DNA from: Synaphobranchus kaupii
Lineage: Eukaryota; Chordata; Actinopteri; Anguilliformes; Synaphobranchidae
NCBI GenBank assembly: GCA_029718625.1
Contig: CM056396.1
Coordinates: forward strand, 26,843,780-26,907,779
Length of the DNA stretch: 64,000 bases
Reading direction: 5' to 3'
A program made the position numbers and the translations under genes. Shown here one piece after another: positions 22,293 to 33,968 of the stretch; the first letter of the stretch is position 1; each line of letters starts with the position of its first letter. The notes beneath the pieces are model-generated. The model saw only the letters and a list, made by a program, of their open reading frames with translations, made no database searches and had not been told where the DNA came from.

Positions 22293-24380
22293 AAAACTGG
22301 ACTCGAATGCTTCTCTCAAATCCTGGGGTGAGTGGCTGGCTACGTTCGCGCGCTACACACCTTTAGTGTGTACTGTATACAGTAAGTTTGCCACGCAAAT
22401 CCAGCAAATGTAACTGTTGACGCGTTTTTAATAGTAGCCTACCAGTCACGGTGAGGGGAAAAATATATTTGACAGTGATTTACGATGCGATGCCTTTAAG
22501 TTCGAACATTTCGATCCTGAGTTAGAATGTAACGGCTTGATATAGTCTAGCTATAACCTACTACATTGTTCGCTACTCGCTTTCTACCATAGTGACCAAA
22601 GGCCTCCCCCTACCCACCAGCTAACAGAATTTTGTTTCTTTCTCCCTGGGAGAAAAATGGCTGCGAGGATTTCTTGATGGGCGAGTCTCCCAATAAAAGG
22701 TTTCGGAATACATTTGTCAGACCCCCTTAAGTAGTCTCGCCTAATCGTAGCACTTTCTACAATTTTGTTCCCATCGACAAATGATAAAACTGCAGTAGCA
22801 ATTGTGACAATAACGTGACCGTAATGACTCAAAACGCGACACCTCCAATGACTTCAAAAACAAACAAACATTATTTTTACTTACTGTATATTGTGTGAAT
22901 CGGTATATTGTGGAGTGCGCGCGCGCCCTGCTGAGGCACGTCCGTTCAATAACAAAATATTTCGAACTGTCTCTCTGTCCTTTTAAAGGCGTAGGCTATA
23001 CTACATCTAAGCTGCGCATAATTGTTCTTCCTCTCAAAGGAAGATCCGAAATTCTTTAAATATGATTAACATTGATTACGATTTTGGTACGCTGTCATAT
23101 CCCTGATTCAATTGTGTCCTGTCAAAAGTTATTATATCAACATGCTTTAGAAAAGCACACGCTTAGACAACTTTATTGAAAGGTTTAGCCTACTTACACC
23201 AACAGAAACGAAGCTATTTGAGCGGGCAGAATTAAACGACTGTGAAAAATTGCCTTCATAACTCCATAGACACAGGCTACGCAGCCTAATAGACTAAAAA
23301 GAAATAGGCCTATACAATCGACGCTGGATTTCTTTTCGCCATTATTGTTGTCTCTGATGTAATCTAGCAGTGGAATAATATATCGCCACAAAACAATCCT
23401 CTGAAAATTATGTATCGAGTATAATTTTTTATATTGGCTATAGGCTACATATAAATGAAAATATAATAATAAGGCTAACATGATTACTCAAACTTGATGT
23501 TGCGTATAATAACATGCTTTATTATTATTATTATTATTATTATCATCATCATTATTATTAGGCTACTGATGTGGCGTGCCGGAATTCACACTTCTAACCG
23601 AGGTCTACTGCTGGACTGATTCAGGCCTTCCGAGCGAGTGGTCTATGGGAAATGGGCCTGATGGAATAGTATAGTAGAACATGGGAGGGATGGAATGGTA
23701 TCATCTAAATTATCTCCCCTCTGCGTTTATAATCTCACTTTCTTTGGGAACCAATGTGTGTCAGCCGTCACTGCTTCAAGGTCGTGGTAGCAAGCTAACT
23801 CACGGCACGATAGCGGGCACCCTGATTAGGTAATCAGCGGGGATTGCTGCACAGGGAGTGGGGAGTATTGGCAATGCAGAGGGTAATAATTTGTTATGTT
23901 CTAAATTCTGTGGATGTGGCCTCGAATATTGGGTTGCAACTAACTGTTGTCCATAAAGGTGAATGTATCACAAAGTTTTTCAGTTATCTAGCTTGGGCGG
24001 CTCTTGAGGTGCTCTCCCTGTGTATTTTGGTGGACAAATTATCTCATTTTTGTGAGAATATTGGCCCTGGGGTACTGGTCACAACATAAATTATTATTAT
24101 TATTATTATTAGGCCTATTATTATTAGTGATAGTAGGCTAGTAGTAACTATCCCAGGAACTATTCAGTAATCCAATAATTACTTGTGATTTCTGTTACTG
24201 TAGCAGTATAGTAGACTAATAGTGATATTTGACAAATTCATTGTGTGCACTTTTTATGACAGAAGTTAAAACTCAACAGCGGTGTGTAATTGCTAAGCAT
24301 TGGTTGTATCTTGTTTTTGTTTTTTTAACGGGGTGTATTCAAAATGGCATTTAAAATTATTAGCTTACATAGTAATCAAA
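22293..24380. other. Intergenic, no recognised gene
   Basis: No exon seen. (TTA)n/(TCA)n at 23518-23562 and (TTA)n at 24090-24130. The open frames here are short and resemble nothing known. Confidence 0.45.
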
Positions 24381-24389
24381 TTAGATTTA

Positions 24390-25140
24390 CATTCAAGGCT
24401 TCACACTAATCTTTTTTTTTTTTGCTTTAGAGTTCCTTAATCCTTTCAGAGTCTTAATATATAATCCAACTTCTATTTTGAATTGTATGAAGTTTGGTTT
24501 TTGGCTTTGTCCATTTACATTTATGAATGTGAATTTTACCATAAATTCAAAAAATAAATTAATAATACTTTCACTTTCAATGTTACAGAAAACACATGCT
24601 AAATCAATATCCTTTTTAAACCTTACAGGATAAATGTGATGAATCATTTTGAATGATGTTTCTCGTACTTTATTGGAACACAATATTTCTTGAAAATATT
24701 CCAAACCTGTTTCCAATTGATATTTTGATAACATGAATTCCAAAAACTCTTTGCTATAGGTGTTGCGGATTTTCCCTAAGGTAATTGTTATTGCATTTTT
24801 TGTCCTTTATGTTTATACCTTCTAATTTCAAGGTGAAGTCAAGATTTGGATTTAAATAAAAGATACCATTATTTCGCAATAATATAATAAGTCCAGATAG
24901 TATAGCATCAAATACAATTGCATATTATTTTACATGCACTGGAATTTCATATTTCACTAGAAATTCTGAATAAGTGAGTAAATTGCCATTATTATCAAAC
25001 AATTGTGTTACCAATAAAATACCATTTATCAAACAATTTTGTTTTATTTTTATATTTAATATCTTTGTTGTTCCAAATTAAACATCTTTCAGGGGAAAAG
25101 TTGTGTTTATACATGATCAAACAGCATAGCAATGCTTGTT
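24390..25140 (-). mobile_element. L1/Tx1-like LINE relic (ORF2 C-terminal part)
   Basis: On the minus strand, in order: WNNKDIKYKNK, LFDNNGNLLTYSEFLVKYE, FDAILSGLI, then TSFKMIHHIYPVRF, CVFCNIESESI and GLRNSKAKKKK. These are the post-RT segments and the C-terminal Cys motif of fish L1/Tx1-type ORF2 proteins. Stops and frame changes are numerous, so it is a dead copy. It was broken or flanked by the younger LINE that begins at 25205. Confidence 0.75.
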
Positions 25141-25204
25141 TATGATTGGTTGCATCTTTGTGACGACGAGTTTATAGACGTCGCAATGAAATAACATTGT
25201 TCCT

Positions 25205-26993
25205 TTTGAGTCATATAGTTAAAAAGGTGCAAGAGGGAATAAAGCAAGTTGAGATGTGGGGGAAGAAATGGGGTTTTAAATTCTCAGTTGAAAAGACTAA
25301 GGCAATGTTCTTCACAAAAAAGAGAGTTAGAGGAAATTTTAACTTGCAACTATATGGGAATAATTTAGAGATAGTTGAGTCATTTAGATTCTTAGGAGTA
25401 TATTTTGACTCTAGATTAACATGGAGGGAACACATTAAAAGTATTGTGGATAAATGCAAAAAGGTTTTAAATGTGATGAGATGCCTTGTGGGGTTGGACT
25501 GGGGAGCGGATGTAGCATCCTTGAAGTATATTTATGTAGCACTAATTAGATCAAGGCTGGACTATGGGAGTGTGGTGTATGGATCTGCAGCAAAAACTGT
25601 GCTTGGAGGGTTAGATGTGATCCAGGCCCGGGCCCTTAGATTATGCATAGGAGCAGTGAGAACATCACCTGTGTGTGCCCTTCAAGTAGAAGCAGGAGAA
25701 ATGCCACTGGGTTTACGCAGGAAACAGCTCACTGTAAATTATTGGATGAATTTGAGAGGGCACGGAGATAATCATCCAACCAAAAGAGTGCTACAGGCCT
25801 GCTGGGAAAGAGAGGGAACAGTTAAAACAAGTTTTGGCTGGACAGGGGATGGAGCAGCAAGAGATCTGGGAGTGTATGGAATGAGGTTCTGCCTGACAGT
25901 GTATAGGCCTAGACTCCCTGTGTGGATACTTGAACCATTAATCATAGATCTAGAGTTGCTGCACATTAAGGCAAGGAGGGAAAATGCAGATTTAGTTAAT
26001 GAGTTTTATTGGTATACAGAAAGTAAATACACGGAGTATGTACAGGTGTTTACGGACGGATCAAAAGATCCAATAACAGACAACACTGGTTCTGCTGTTG
26101 CAGTTCCTAATAGTAGAACAGAAGTATGCAAACAGACGTCAAACTTTTTAAGTGTATACACAGTTGAATTGTATGCCATATGGATGGCTTTAGAGTGGAT
26201 TGAACAAGCCAAACCTAACAGAGCCCTCATTTGTAGTGATTCAGCAGCAGCTCTGTACAGTCTAAAGCTAGGTACATCCAGTAATCGCCAGGACCTATTA
26301 TTTGAAATAATGGAAATTCATTCACGAGTGGTAAAACAAGGCACTGTGGTCACATTAATTTGGGTTCCTGCACACATGGGTATTAAGGGTAATGAGAAAG
26401 TGGACAAATTAGCCAAACAAGCTGTTAGAAAAGAAAATATAGACACTGCAATTGAACTTTCTAAAGCAGAAGGAAAGAGTATAGCATGGAAGGAAATCAA
26501 TAAAGAGTGGCAGCAGTACTGGGATCAGGAGATAAGAGGACGACACCTACATGCAATACAAAAAAGAGTGGGTAGGGAGAGAAACAGAGGAGGAAATAGA
26601 AAAGAGGAGGTAGTGATGACCAGACTTAGAATAGGACATAGTAACTTGAACGGGACTCTCAACATTATAGGGAGACATCCAAATGGGCTTTGTGAACAGT
26701 GTCAGTTACCAGAAACAGTAGAGCACGTTCTTCTTAACTGCCGGAAATATGTCACCGAAAGAGAGGACATGATGGATGGAATGGAAAGAGCAGGACTAAC
26801 AGGAGCAGGTGTAAAATACATTCTGGAGTGTGGTGGAAGTGGACAAGGCAGGAAGTATTTAAGCACATTTCTAAAGAGAACAGGACTGATGGGCAGAATC
26901 TGACAAAAAGAGCTAACTAACTCCAGAAGATGGCAGTAATGCAACGCAAAGGATGCAAGCTGCCGTTAAACACCAAAGAAGAAGAAGAAGAAG
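25205..26993 (+). mobile_element. 5'-truncated I/Nimb-type LINE with intact 3' end
   Basis: Flanked by a perfect 12-bp target duplication AACATTGTTCCT (25193-25204 and 26994-27005). The 1.79-kb body holds the C-terminal half of the pol ORF including RNase H, a short 3' UTR (AGATGGCAGTAATGCAAC, AAGCTGCCGTTAAACA) and a (GAA)n tail. 5' truncation with a perfect duplication and no internal stop indicates a recent target-primed insertion. Confidence 0.92.
25206..26903 (+). CDS. Non-LTR pol fragment: RT C-terminus, RNase H, zinc knuckle
   Basis: A 565-codon open frame without an initiating ATG at its truncated 5' end. It begins inside the RT palm/thumb (WGKKWGFKFSVEKTKAMFF; FLGVYFDSRLTW). RNase H follows at roughly residues 285-420, with catalytic Asp in VFTDGSKD, Glu in VYTVELYAI, Asp in ICSDSAAAL and Asp in HMGIKGNEKVDKLAKQ. 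A C-terminal CEQC..H..C motif (NGLCEQCQLPETVEHVLLNC) closes the protein. An RNase H on a non-LTR pol points to the I/Nimb group or its relatives. The RT catalytic YADD lies upstream of the truncation, so this copy cannot reverse-transcribe, although its frame is undamaged. Confidence 0.88.
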   Translation: MSHIVKKVQEGIKQVEMWGKKWGFKFSVEKTKAMFFTKKRVRGNFNLQLYGNNLEIVESFRFLGVYFDSRLTWREHIKSIVDKCKKVLNVMRCLVGLDWGADVASLKYIYVALIRSRLDYGSVVYGSAAKTVLGGLDVIQARALRLCIGAVRTSPVCALQVEAGEMPLGLRRKQLTVNYWMNLRGHGDNHPTKRVLQACWEREGTVKTSFGWTGDGAARDLGVYGMRFCLTVYRPRLPVWILEPLIIDLELLHIKARRENADLVNEFYWYTESKYTEYVQVFTDGSKDPITDNTGSAVAVPNSRTEVCKQTSNFLSVYTVELYAIWMALEWIEQAKPNRALICSDSAAALYSLKLGTSSNRQDLLFEIMEIHSRVVKQGTVVTLIWVPAHMGIKGNEKVDKLAKQAVRKENIDTAIELSKAEGKSIAWKEINKEWQQYWDQEIRGRHLHAIQKRVGRERNRGGNRKEEVVMTRLRIGHSNLNGTLNIIGRHPNGLCEQCQLPETVEHVLLNCRKYVTEREDMMDGMERAGLTGAGVKYILECGGSGQGRKYLSTFLKRTGLMGRI

Positions 26994-27394
26994 AACATTG
27001 TTCCTCTAATGGGGGCGCTGTAGCAAAATACAACACAATATTGTGGTGAACCCGGTGATCACCTCGGAAGCCAAAGCAAGCCGGAGAAATACAGTATTTT
27101 TATTTATTTTTTAAGATTTATGCAGTTAATGTCATTGGTAGGCTACTATAATTACACATTTATTTATTCACAAGCATTTTATCTAATTGCACTGAGTATG
27201 AATGCAACAGCTCGCTAAACGGATACGGATAAGTAATGGTTTAGGAGATAGCTAACTTAGCTAGCTGAATCTGAATACTAGCTACCCGGATAGCAACCTA
27301 CCGCAACTTTTGTTGTCAAAACAGCAGAACAGCATACTTGCCAGATAAAACCTCTCTGCCGTCTGGGAAGAGGACGTTACGATCAGGTGTGGAA

Positions 27395-27791
27395 ATGACT
27401 ACACATCAAAGATGCCTCGACTCATTTTTGTCGAACGAAGAGGACGCCCGTGCAATTGAAGACGCAATTAAGGCAGCGATAAAAGCTGTCATGTATGTTT
27501 TGTGCAACATAAATGACAACAAGATACGGCAATATAAACTGATGGTGTCCCAGAGGGACACAGAGAACGAAAGACTGAGAATACAAATGAAGTCCGCAGA
27601 GAGGGAATTGATATCACTGCGGCGATACAGACGGACAATGGAACGAGGTGCTCTTGTGGATCCTACTTGCAGCGTTGACTCTGGGATTTCGTCGGAGGAA
27701 AACAGCAAGCAGGGTCTGTGCGTTAAACCGGGCTCGTGCGACGGCGAAGAAGACATGCTCGGTCAACCTGTGTGGAGCAAGGAGTCAACCA
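27395..27791 (+). CDS. Uncharacterised coiled-coil protein, exon 1
   Basis: First coding exon of a four-exon gene (27395-27791, 28945-29361, 29799-29895, 31110-31305; 1107 nt, 368 residues). Start chosen at the ATG of MTTHQRCLDSFLSNEEDARA; an upstream frame extension has no ATG. Residues about 15-85 form an amphipathic, coiled-coil-like region (IEDAIKAAIKAVMYVLCN, KIRQYKLMVSQRDTENERL, ERELISLRR) of a kind I have seen at the N-terminus of many uncharacterised fish proteins, often with zinc fingers further on. A Ser/Glu-rich linker follows. The donor is ACCA|GTGAGT, phase 1. No zinc finger is present in this gene. Function unknown; nuclear location is suggested only by the basic tail. Confidence 0.75.
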
Positions 27792-27880
27792 GTGAGTATA
27801 CTTAAAGAGTTGTGACTAGCGCAGCCTTATAAACGAAGTGAATAGCCAAACCGCGCGTGAGACACTTGTTGAAGGGAACA

Positions 27881-28130
27881 TATCGACAGCCTCATAACAA
27901 AAGTGCCTAAGTCATTTTTTGTAGTCTTGAGAAAAAGTCAAAAATAAATCTGCCTAAATCAAATCGTGGATTTAGGCAGAATAGCATAAAGCGGTTCAGG
28001 AAGTGCACAGCGACCTGCAGTGACTTGAGCATTTTTACACTGTTGACGAATGAAAATCAAGTGATTTAGGCAGAAAATCTCAAAATGTCCAAAAAATTAC
28101 TTAGGCACTTTTGTTATGAGGCTGTCGATA
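27881..28130. mobile_element. 250-bp MITE with long inverted repeats, copy A
   Basis: Ends are perfect inverted repeats of about 30 bp: TATCGACAGCCTCATAACAA, AAGTGCCTAA at the left, its reverse complement at the right. The same family is at 46417-46668. TA at both ends is compatible with a Tc1/mariner-type target. It sits in intron 1 of the 368-residue protein gene. Confidence 0.88.
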
Positions 28131-28944
28131 TAGGAGCGAGCTTCAGATATTGTTGTAGTGTGTAAATAGTAGCAGTTGTTGCTGCAGTGCAATGTCGTTA
28201 GTCGACAGTTTAACCACTGTAGGACAACAGAGCACGTGAGAACATCCTATGTCAGTATCCCTGTGAGACGCTATGTCAATTATTGGGTTCATCATCATGG
28301 AAAGGTTTCATCATCATTTAGGACGATTCCAAGCGCCCTGACTGACAGTGGCTCACAAAAAATGAGAACATAAGATTAACAACGTTTGATTAACATAAGA
28401 TTAACGTTTCATTCGTCAGTTATTGAAATTGACATTAATAAAATGTTATTTACAATGTACTATAAAAATAACTACAGGTTTATTTTTTTATTTTTCATGG
28501 GGTGATGGTGCCCAATGTGAGATCTTTCCATGGGTCTCCCCCAAATCCCTGGCAGTGCCCATGTGATTACAATAATAAAAATAAATATCAGTTAAGCCAA
28601 CTAAACTATATCAGATCCAGAATAGAAATGGGAGGATTGTCGTTCTACGGTCATTTATTTAGTTAAGTAATTGAAAATAATTTACAAGCATTTGATACCA
28701 GCTGAGTAAGGACACATGGAGGCACAATATCTGTAAAGTTCAACAGGGGGGGGGGGGGTTTATGGGATGTCTAGTGTGACATCACATCACAACTTCAAAA
28801 CTTTAGGGTTCGCCTTCTCTTTGGTAACTGTTGAAAAACCTTGCTTGATTATTATAATTTTTTTGTTTACACATTGGAGCTCATGGTCAGATGGTAGGTT
28901 GGTTCTGTGACCTGAGTTGGTTCTGTGTCTGCCCACATTTTCAG

Positions 28945-29361
28945 GTCCCTGTGCAAGAATGACTGACCAGGTGGAACATCAAGGTTGGGGAACAACGGTG
29001 GACGCTTCCCTGGTCGACCTCAGCGAAGGTTTCCGCTGCCAATCACGGGGGGAGAGGGTGCCGCTGAAATCGGACGGCGAGGCGAGCCAGCCTGTGCTCC
29101 CTCCGCCCAACGGTGCCTCCGGCACCCTCCCTGTGAAGGAGGAACCCCACGATTTTGAAACCGTTCGCATAAAGTTGGAAGTCTGCGATCACGGCGTCGG
29201 GGAGGACGGTGGCACTCGCCCCGTGCCTAAAAGCGCCGCTGCTGTGTCAACGTGGCCCAGAGATGGTGAGACGCCCCCTTGTGGTGAGAGTCAGATCCAC
29301 AGCTCCAGCTTCTCCATTCTACCGGGAGAGAGGACAGCGCCCCCTGCAACCTGTCTTAAAA
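28945..29361 (+). CDS. Uncharacterised coiled-coil protein, exon 2
   Basis: Acceptor CATTTTCAG|GTCC, donor TTAAAA|GTATGT, phase 1 to phase 1. A low-complexity acidic/proline exon with VKEEPHDFETVRIKLEV. Its VKEE and IKLE are candidate sumoylation sites (psi-K-x-E), a common feature of regulatory linkers in transcription factors. This is inference; no fold is recognisable. Confidence 0.75.
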
Positions 29362-29798
29362 GTATGTGTTCGGTTGGACTCTTTTTTTTTTATAGAGACG
29401 ACTGTACATTTGGTCAGATTCAGTTCAGTTTTTTTAAATTATCTTTAATTAAACAGGGCTGCTGTATTGCTATTTAAACAGTGAAACAATGAGTGCACCT
29501 GAATGCATATAGATGCATAATTAATCCATCTGTCCACTGCACTGTATACCAGTCTACATACAGTCGTACGTCAGTTGTCCGTTCATACAGCCAATATAAA
29601 TACATGCTTACATCTGGGGGGTTTAAATTACATGACGCATATAAAACCATCAGCAAGATTTCTCCGTTGAAACATTTAAACTGGGGTCATAGAATTCCTG
29701 ACGAAGTAACGTGTGCTGTGTCAGCATTTAATGCTGATGTGAACGTGAATATTGTTTTTGATATCGACCAAGTTGTCCCCGCTCTCGTTCCCATGCAG

Positions 29799-29895
29799 CG
29801 AGAATGTCAAACAGAGAAAAGCTGCAGCGTTTTAGAGCCAGGATACGGGCGGACCCGGAGAAGTACCAGGCATACCGCGAAATGGACCGTCGCAG
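29799..29895 (+). CDS. Uncharacterised coiled-coil protein, exon 3
   Basis: Acceptor CCATGCAG|CGAG, donor CGCAG|GTGAGA. It encodes MSNREKLQRFRARIRADPEK, then YQAYREMDRRR. This highly basic motif (R-x-R-I-x-A-DPEK-x-x-x-Y-x-x-x-DR-x-RY) is one I recall in multiple uncharacterised fish proteins, possibly a nucleic-acid-binding helix. Confidence 0.8.
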
Positions 29896-30740
29896 GTGAG
29901 ACTGTCGCTGTGTCTGATCGCTGGAGCGCTGTGTCTGACCGCTGGCGAGAATCTAGGACGCGATTCGGAAATTGAGCACCATCCTAACAGCTTTATTTTT
30001 GTTCATTTATCCAGGGGGAAAAAAAGAACATTGACTTTCACTTGTTTTGAAAGCTGACCCGACCAAGTTAAAATGATACTGACTGATGTATTTTGTAACC
30101 AAGACATGCTTTGCTTCTAAAATTTGATTCGCTGTTTGCATTATTTAGATTTTACAGTGTATAGTTGGGTCAAGAACATGTATCATGATAGTTTTTTGGG
30201 GGACATACCTGTCAGTGTGAATTGGAGTGGGTACTGTTACGACATCGAACAATGCAGGAACTCACCAAGACAACAAACACTTTACTAGAAGAAAGTATAA
30301 GTTTATTGTAATCAGCACAAGTTCGCGGTACAGTAACCTTCAATACACTAATACCCTCGGAGGCCTCAACTCAATGCACATGTCCATATTATCTGTGAGG
30401 GCATATCTCTTTGTTCCAGAATGATGTATGCTTTCTTCATCAACAAGGCGTGCTCTTAATTTCACCCGGTACCTTTTGCCGCCTTGTCCATTCAAGGAGG
30501 TCAGAGGCCATACAATTTACAACCCAGGCCCCGATGATCAGCCCTCACCCGCTACACTAAATCAATACACACACTCATGCTTAACTACCTTTTATAGGAC
30601 TCCAAACCCATCAATATATTACATTTAAAAGTATCTTTTTTCTTTTCTTTTTTTTACATTACATTACATTCATTTCACGGATTCTTTCTGCAGAGCAATT
30701 AACAAAATTAAGTACATCAGAACATTCAGTGGCTTTAAAG

Positions 30741-30928
30741 CAGTGGTCCCCAATCTTGTTCCTGGAGATCTACCATCCTGTAGGTTTTTAATTTCAACCT
30801 TAATTTGGCACACCTGATTCTACTAATTAGCAGCTCAATGAGACCTTTTGAATGAGGCGTTCTTTGTTGGAGTTGGAGTGAGAACCCACAGGACAGTAGA
30901 TCTCTAGGAACAGGGTTGGGGACCACTG
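30741..30928. mobile_element. hAT-like MITE, 188 bp
   Basis: Ends CAGTGGTCCCCAA and TTGGGGACCACTG are inverted repeats; the pairing extends imperfectly further in (CCTGGAGATCTAC with GTAGATCTCTAGG). Flanking 8-mers CTTTAAAG and TTTTAAAG match at seven of eight positions. Located in intron 3 of the 368-residue protein gene. Confidence 0.88.
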
Positions 30929-31109
30929 TTTTAAAGCAACCAGAACCAGAACTGGTTATATCATTAATATAGTCAGTACTAAATTAAGTGCTAAGATTTA
31001 GCTTTTTCCAGTCTGTTCCCCAGGACACATTGATGTGGTGCTTTGTTTGTTGAAGCAGGGCTATGGTCAGTGTTGTATGAGCGCTTATGCTAACGGCCTC
31101 TTATCTTAG

Positions 31110-31305
31110 GTACCAGATGAGGAAAAAGTCCATCAAAGACCTTCCCGAGCAGTGCCAGAAACTTCAGAGGGAGGCATGGAGACAGGCGGCCAGGCGACAC
31201 CGCGCGCGGAAGAAATCCTGCCCTCCGATTGGCCCTCACATTAACCTTGCCCTAAACGTGGAGATGCCATTGGACCACACCGAAGTCCTCCAGAGCTGGA
31301 AGTGA
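31110..31305 (+). CDS. Uncharacterised coiled-coil protein, exon 4 and stop
   Basis: Acceptor ATCTTAG|GTAC completes the R-Y of the motif begun in exon 3. It continues YQMRKKSIKDLPEQCQKLQ, REAWRQAARRHRARKK, an Arg/Lys-rich amphipathic helix, then a short tail ending SWK and a TGA at 31303-31305. The phases of all four exons agree. An AATAAA near 32296 may be the polyadenylation signal, giving a 3' UTR of about 1 kb. Confidence 0.8.
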
Positions 31306-33118
31306 ACTGGGATCCAACAATGTGCCTTGGCCAAGGAAACCCAAAGGCCCATTGGATTGATGGGAGATTTTATACCTGTGAAGATTGAAAGTGCGTGGTC
31401 GTGAAATCTGGCAGTGCGCCCCCTTTTGGTGACTGCTGTATATACATGGATTATTATTTTTTTATTGTATATAATCCATATATAAGGGTTGATATTTAAC
31501 ATATGGTCGCTTAGGTCAGGTGTCTCACACTGCTTTTCTCCCGTTCTCGAATTACAAGGGAAACGTCCTATCCGCTGTGCTGTCTCAGCACTCCAATGGA
31601 GGTTAAATTACTGTTCTTACATGTCGATTCTGAATATAATTTCACCTCTTATTGTAAAGTTTTTGATTCATTTGTATTAATTGTTTTTGCCTTGGTCATA
31701 TGTATATGAACATGAAGATATAGACAAAAAAAAAGTTCATTTCTGTAAAGTATCCTAGTTTGGGCTAATTACAATGGCTGACAGGCATTTAGAGCCAACA
31801 GCAGGTTAAGGCGTTATTGAATGAGGCGAAACAAAAATTTCACCTGGCAGAGATGACATAATGTAACATAATGTGTGTTATTTTCACCTGTCTTTGGTAT
31901 AGGGGGGGAAAAACATTGTGGGTCTGTTTATGTTCTGGGTGTGTAAATGTAGTGTTATAGACTCCAGGGGCAAGGGGTCCCACTCATACATTCAACTACA
32001 AATGCACTTCTGTATTTGTCACTGCCGAGACTATAACCTGCTGATATTAAAACCTGAAATCATTGGGAGTGGAAGGGAGGGCTGAACCACTGCAGCCTCC
32101 AATGTGTTATAGCCTAATGGCGTATGTTTATATTAAATTACACTTGGCAGATTTTTTTTGTGTTTGTTTTTTTGTTTTGTGTGTAAAGTACCTCTTGGTT
32201 TCATTGGAACAGACGGTGATTTGTCATCTCATATTGTAATGCATTTGGTTCATTTTTACTTTGATTGTACAGTATGTATACGGACAAATTAACTCAATAA
32301 ATTTTTTGTTAGTGATTTAATAATTCAGTTAAACTACATTTGGGGGATGTTGCATTACATGATGTTTTTTTTTTTTTTTTTTAAATGGCTGTTTAGAAAG
32401 GCCTTCTGAACTCAACAGCCGCTCACCAGAGTAAAGTTGAAGGCTGTTTTCGATGCGAGCGTTGGTTTCGCCTGGCCACAGCCACCTATGTAGTTTCGAT
32501 TCAGGTTGCTGTGACTGGGTCGCACCCTTCTTCAACAGGAAGTGCATCAGAAGGCATCAGGACACTGAAACTGACATCCAGTCAGGTTGTGTAAATTTGC
32601 TGTTCTGAAGGGGGCAACGAGCAACACAGCCAGGATCGATAAAACCACATTTGAGGTAAAAAATAAAAAAAAACTACTTTTTATGGTGGAAGGATAATGA
32701 ACGTGCCTTCAAGTGAGCTTTTATTTGTTTTTCAAATAATGCTTTAAGAAATATTAATATTGAATACTGAATATTTTTACACTTCAACCATAGATATGGA
32801 GTCAAAAGTTCAAAAGTGTTAAGACGGACATCTCACCTAAAGTATGTCTGCCAGTTTTCATATGTAACAGTGTAAACTAACAACTTTTTGTAAGTACAGA
32901 GTCTAGTTTTTATAAGAAGCCCAGAGTTTTCAGCTAGTATTTTGTGTGTGCGTAACTGGTTGGGCATTTAGACAGTTCTGAGACCTGAGGAGGATATTAT
33001 GACGAGGGTTCATCCTTCCTATAAGTCTTTTCAGAAGAGCGTCAGCTATTTTTCTTTTTTTTAACCGTCACCCTGAAGATTAGTGCAAGTGTTCCATGGA
33101 GGGAAGGGGTCTTTTAAA
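31306..33118. other. 3' UTR and intergenic
   Basis: Likely 3' UTR of the 368-residue protein gene up to the AATAAA at about 32296, then sequence in which I recognise no gene. A T-run is at 32365-32382. Confidence 0.45.
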
Positions 33119-33119
33119 C

Positions 33120-33203
33120 CAGTCTTGTACTACGAGGTCATTGGTTCGATTCCCAGGAAAGGAACTGCTATTGTACCCTTGAGCAAGGTACATAACCAGA
33201 ACT
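33120..33203 (+). mobile_element. tRNA-derived SINE fragment
   Basis: ATTGGTTCGATTCCCAGG resembles a pol III B box (GGTTCGATTCC) and is followed by ACCCTTGAGCAAGGTAC, a phrase found after the tRNA head in many fish SINEs. The A-box half is missing. Confidence 0.65.
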
Positions 33204-33208
33204 GTTGG

Positions 33209-33410
33209 GTGGCAGTGTAGCGTAGTGGTTAGAGAATTGGGCTTGCAACTCCAAGGTTGAAGGTTTAAATCCTAGTTAAGGCGTACTACACCCTTGCGCA
33301 AGGTCCTTCAGTAAAATATCTAGCTGTATAGATGTTTTGTATGTAAACGGAAAGCAATCGAAGTTGTTCTGGATAAGAGCATCTGCTAACTGCTTTAAAT
33401 GTAATTGTAA
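33209..33410 (+). mobile_element. tRNA-derived SINE with V-SINE-type core
   Basis: The head GCAGTGTAGCGTAGTGGTTA supplies an A box (TAGCGTAGTGG); GGTTGAAGGTTTAAATCC is a decayed B box. The body has ACCCTTGCGCAAGGTCCTTC, and the end CTGGATAAGAGCATCTGCTA is the conserved core of fish V-SINE-type elements. Confidence 0.8.
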
Positions 33411-33968
33411 ACCACAAAACCTGGACCATTGGCACCCATTTCCTGGCACAACGTTAAAATTGCAACACTTCCCCTAAATGAGTGTCCTCATAAATCTGCA
33501 TGTTGCCAGATTGGTGTTACCAGGCGTAAATATCTTTTTCATACGCCGATGGTTAGGTAGGGTGTATGTACACTATAGAACTTTTGTCATTAAAACAAAA
33601 TTGATATCTGACCATTTTCTGTAGGTATACTCATTCTAATAATTAAATTGTGCCTCATTTTGTGATGGAGTCATTAACTCTTGTGCCTTGTGTTGGTTCA
33701 GGATAGAAATGTAAACTTGAAGTAATAAAGTAGTACAAGGCCTACAGATGGGTTGCGGTTAATATTCAACTTCAAGGATGTATCCAGAGATTACATGCTA
33801 AGTATTTCAGCCGGTCAAAGCTGGTGAGATACAAATTGGTTTACCATTTGAACCTGTTTTTTAAAAGTTAACAGGCTGGTTGGTTTGAATATGAATTGGA
33901 ATTCTGGGCAGTTATTAGGCTAGAGGTAAATATTTAACATATGTCATATAGTTTTATTGTATAATATA

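Noticed and set aside
33209..33290. tRNA gene
   Set aside because: A- and B-box-like motifs are present, but the arms do not fold into a cloverleaf by eye and the downstream body and core are those of a SINE.
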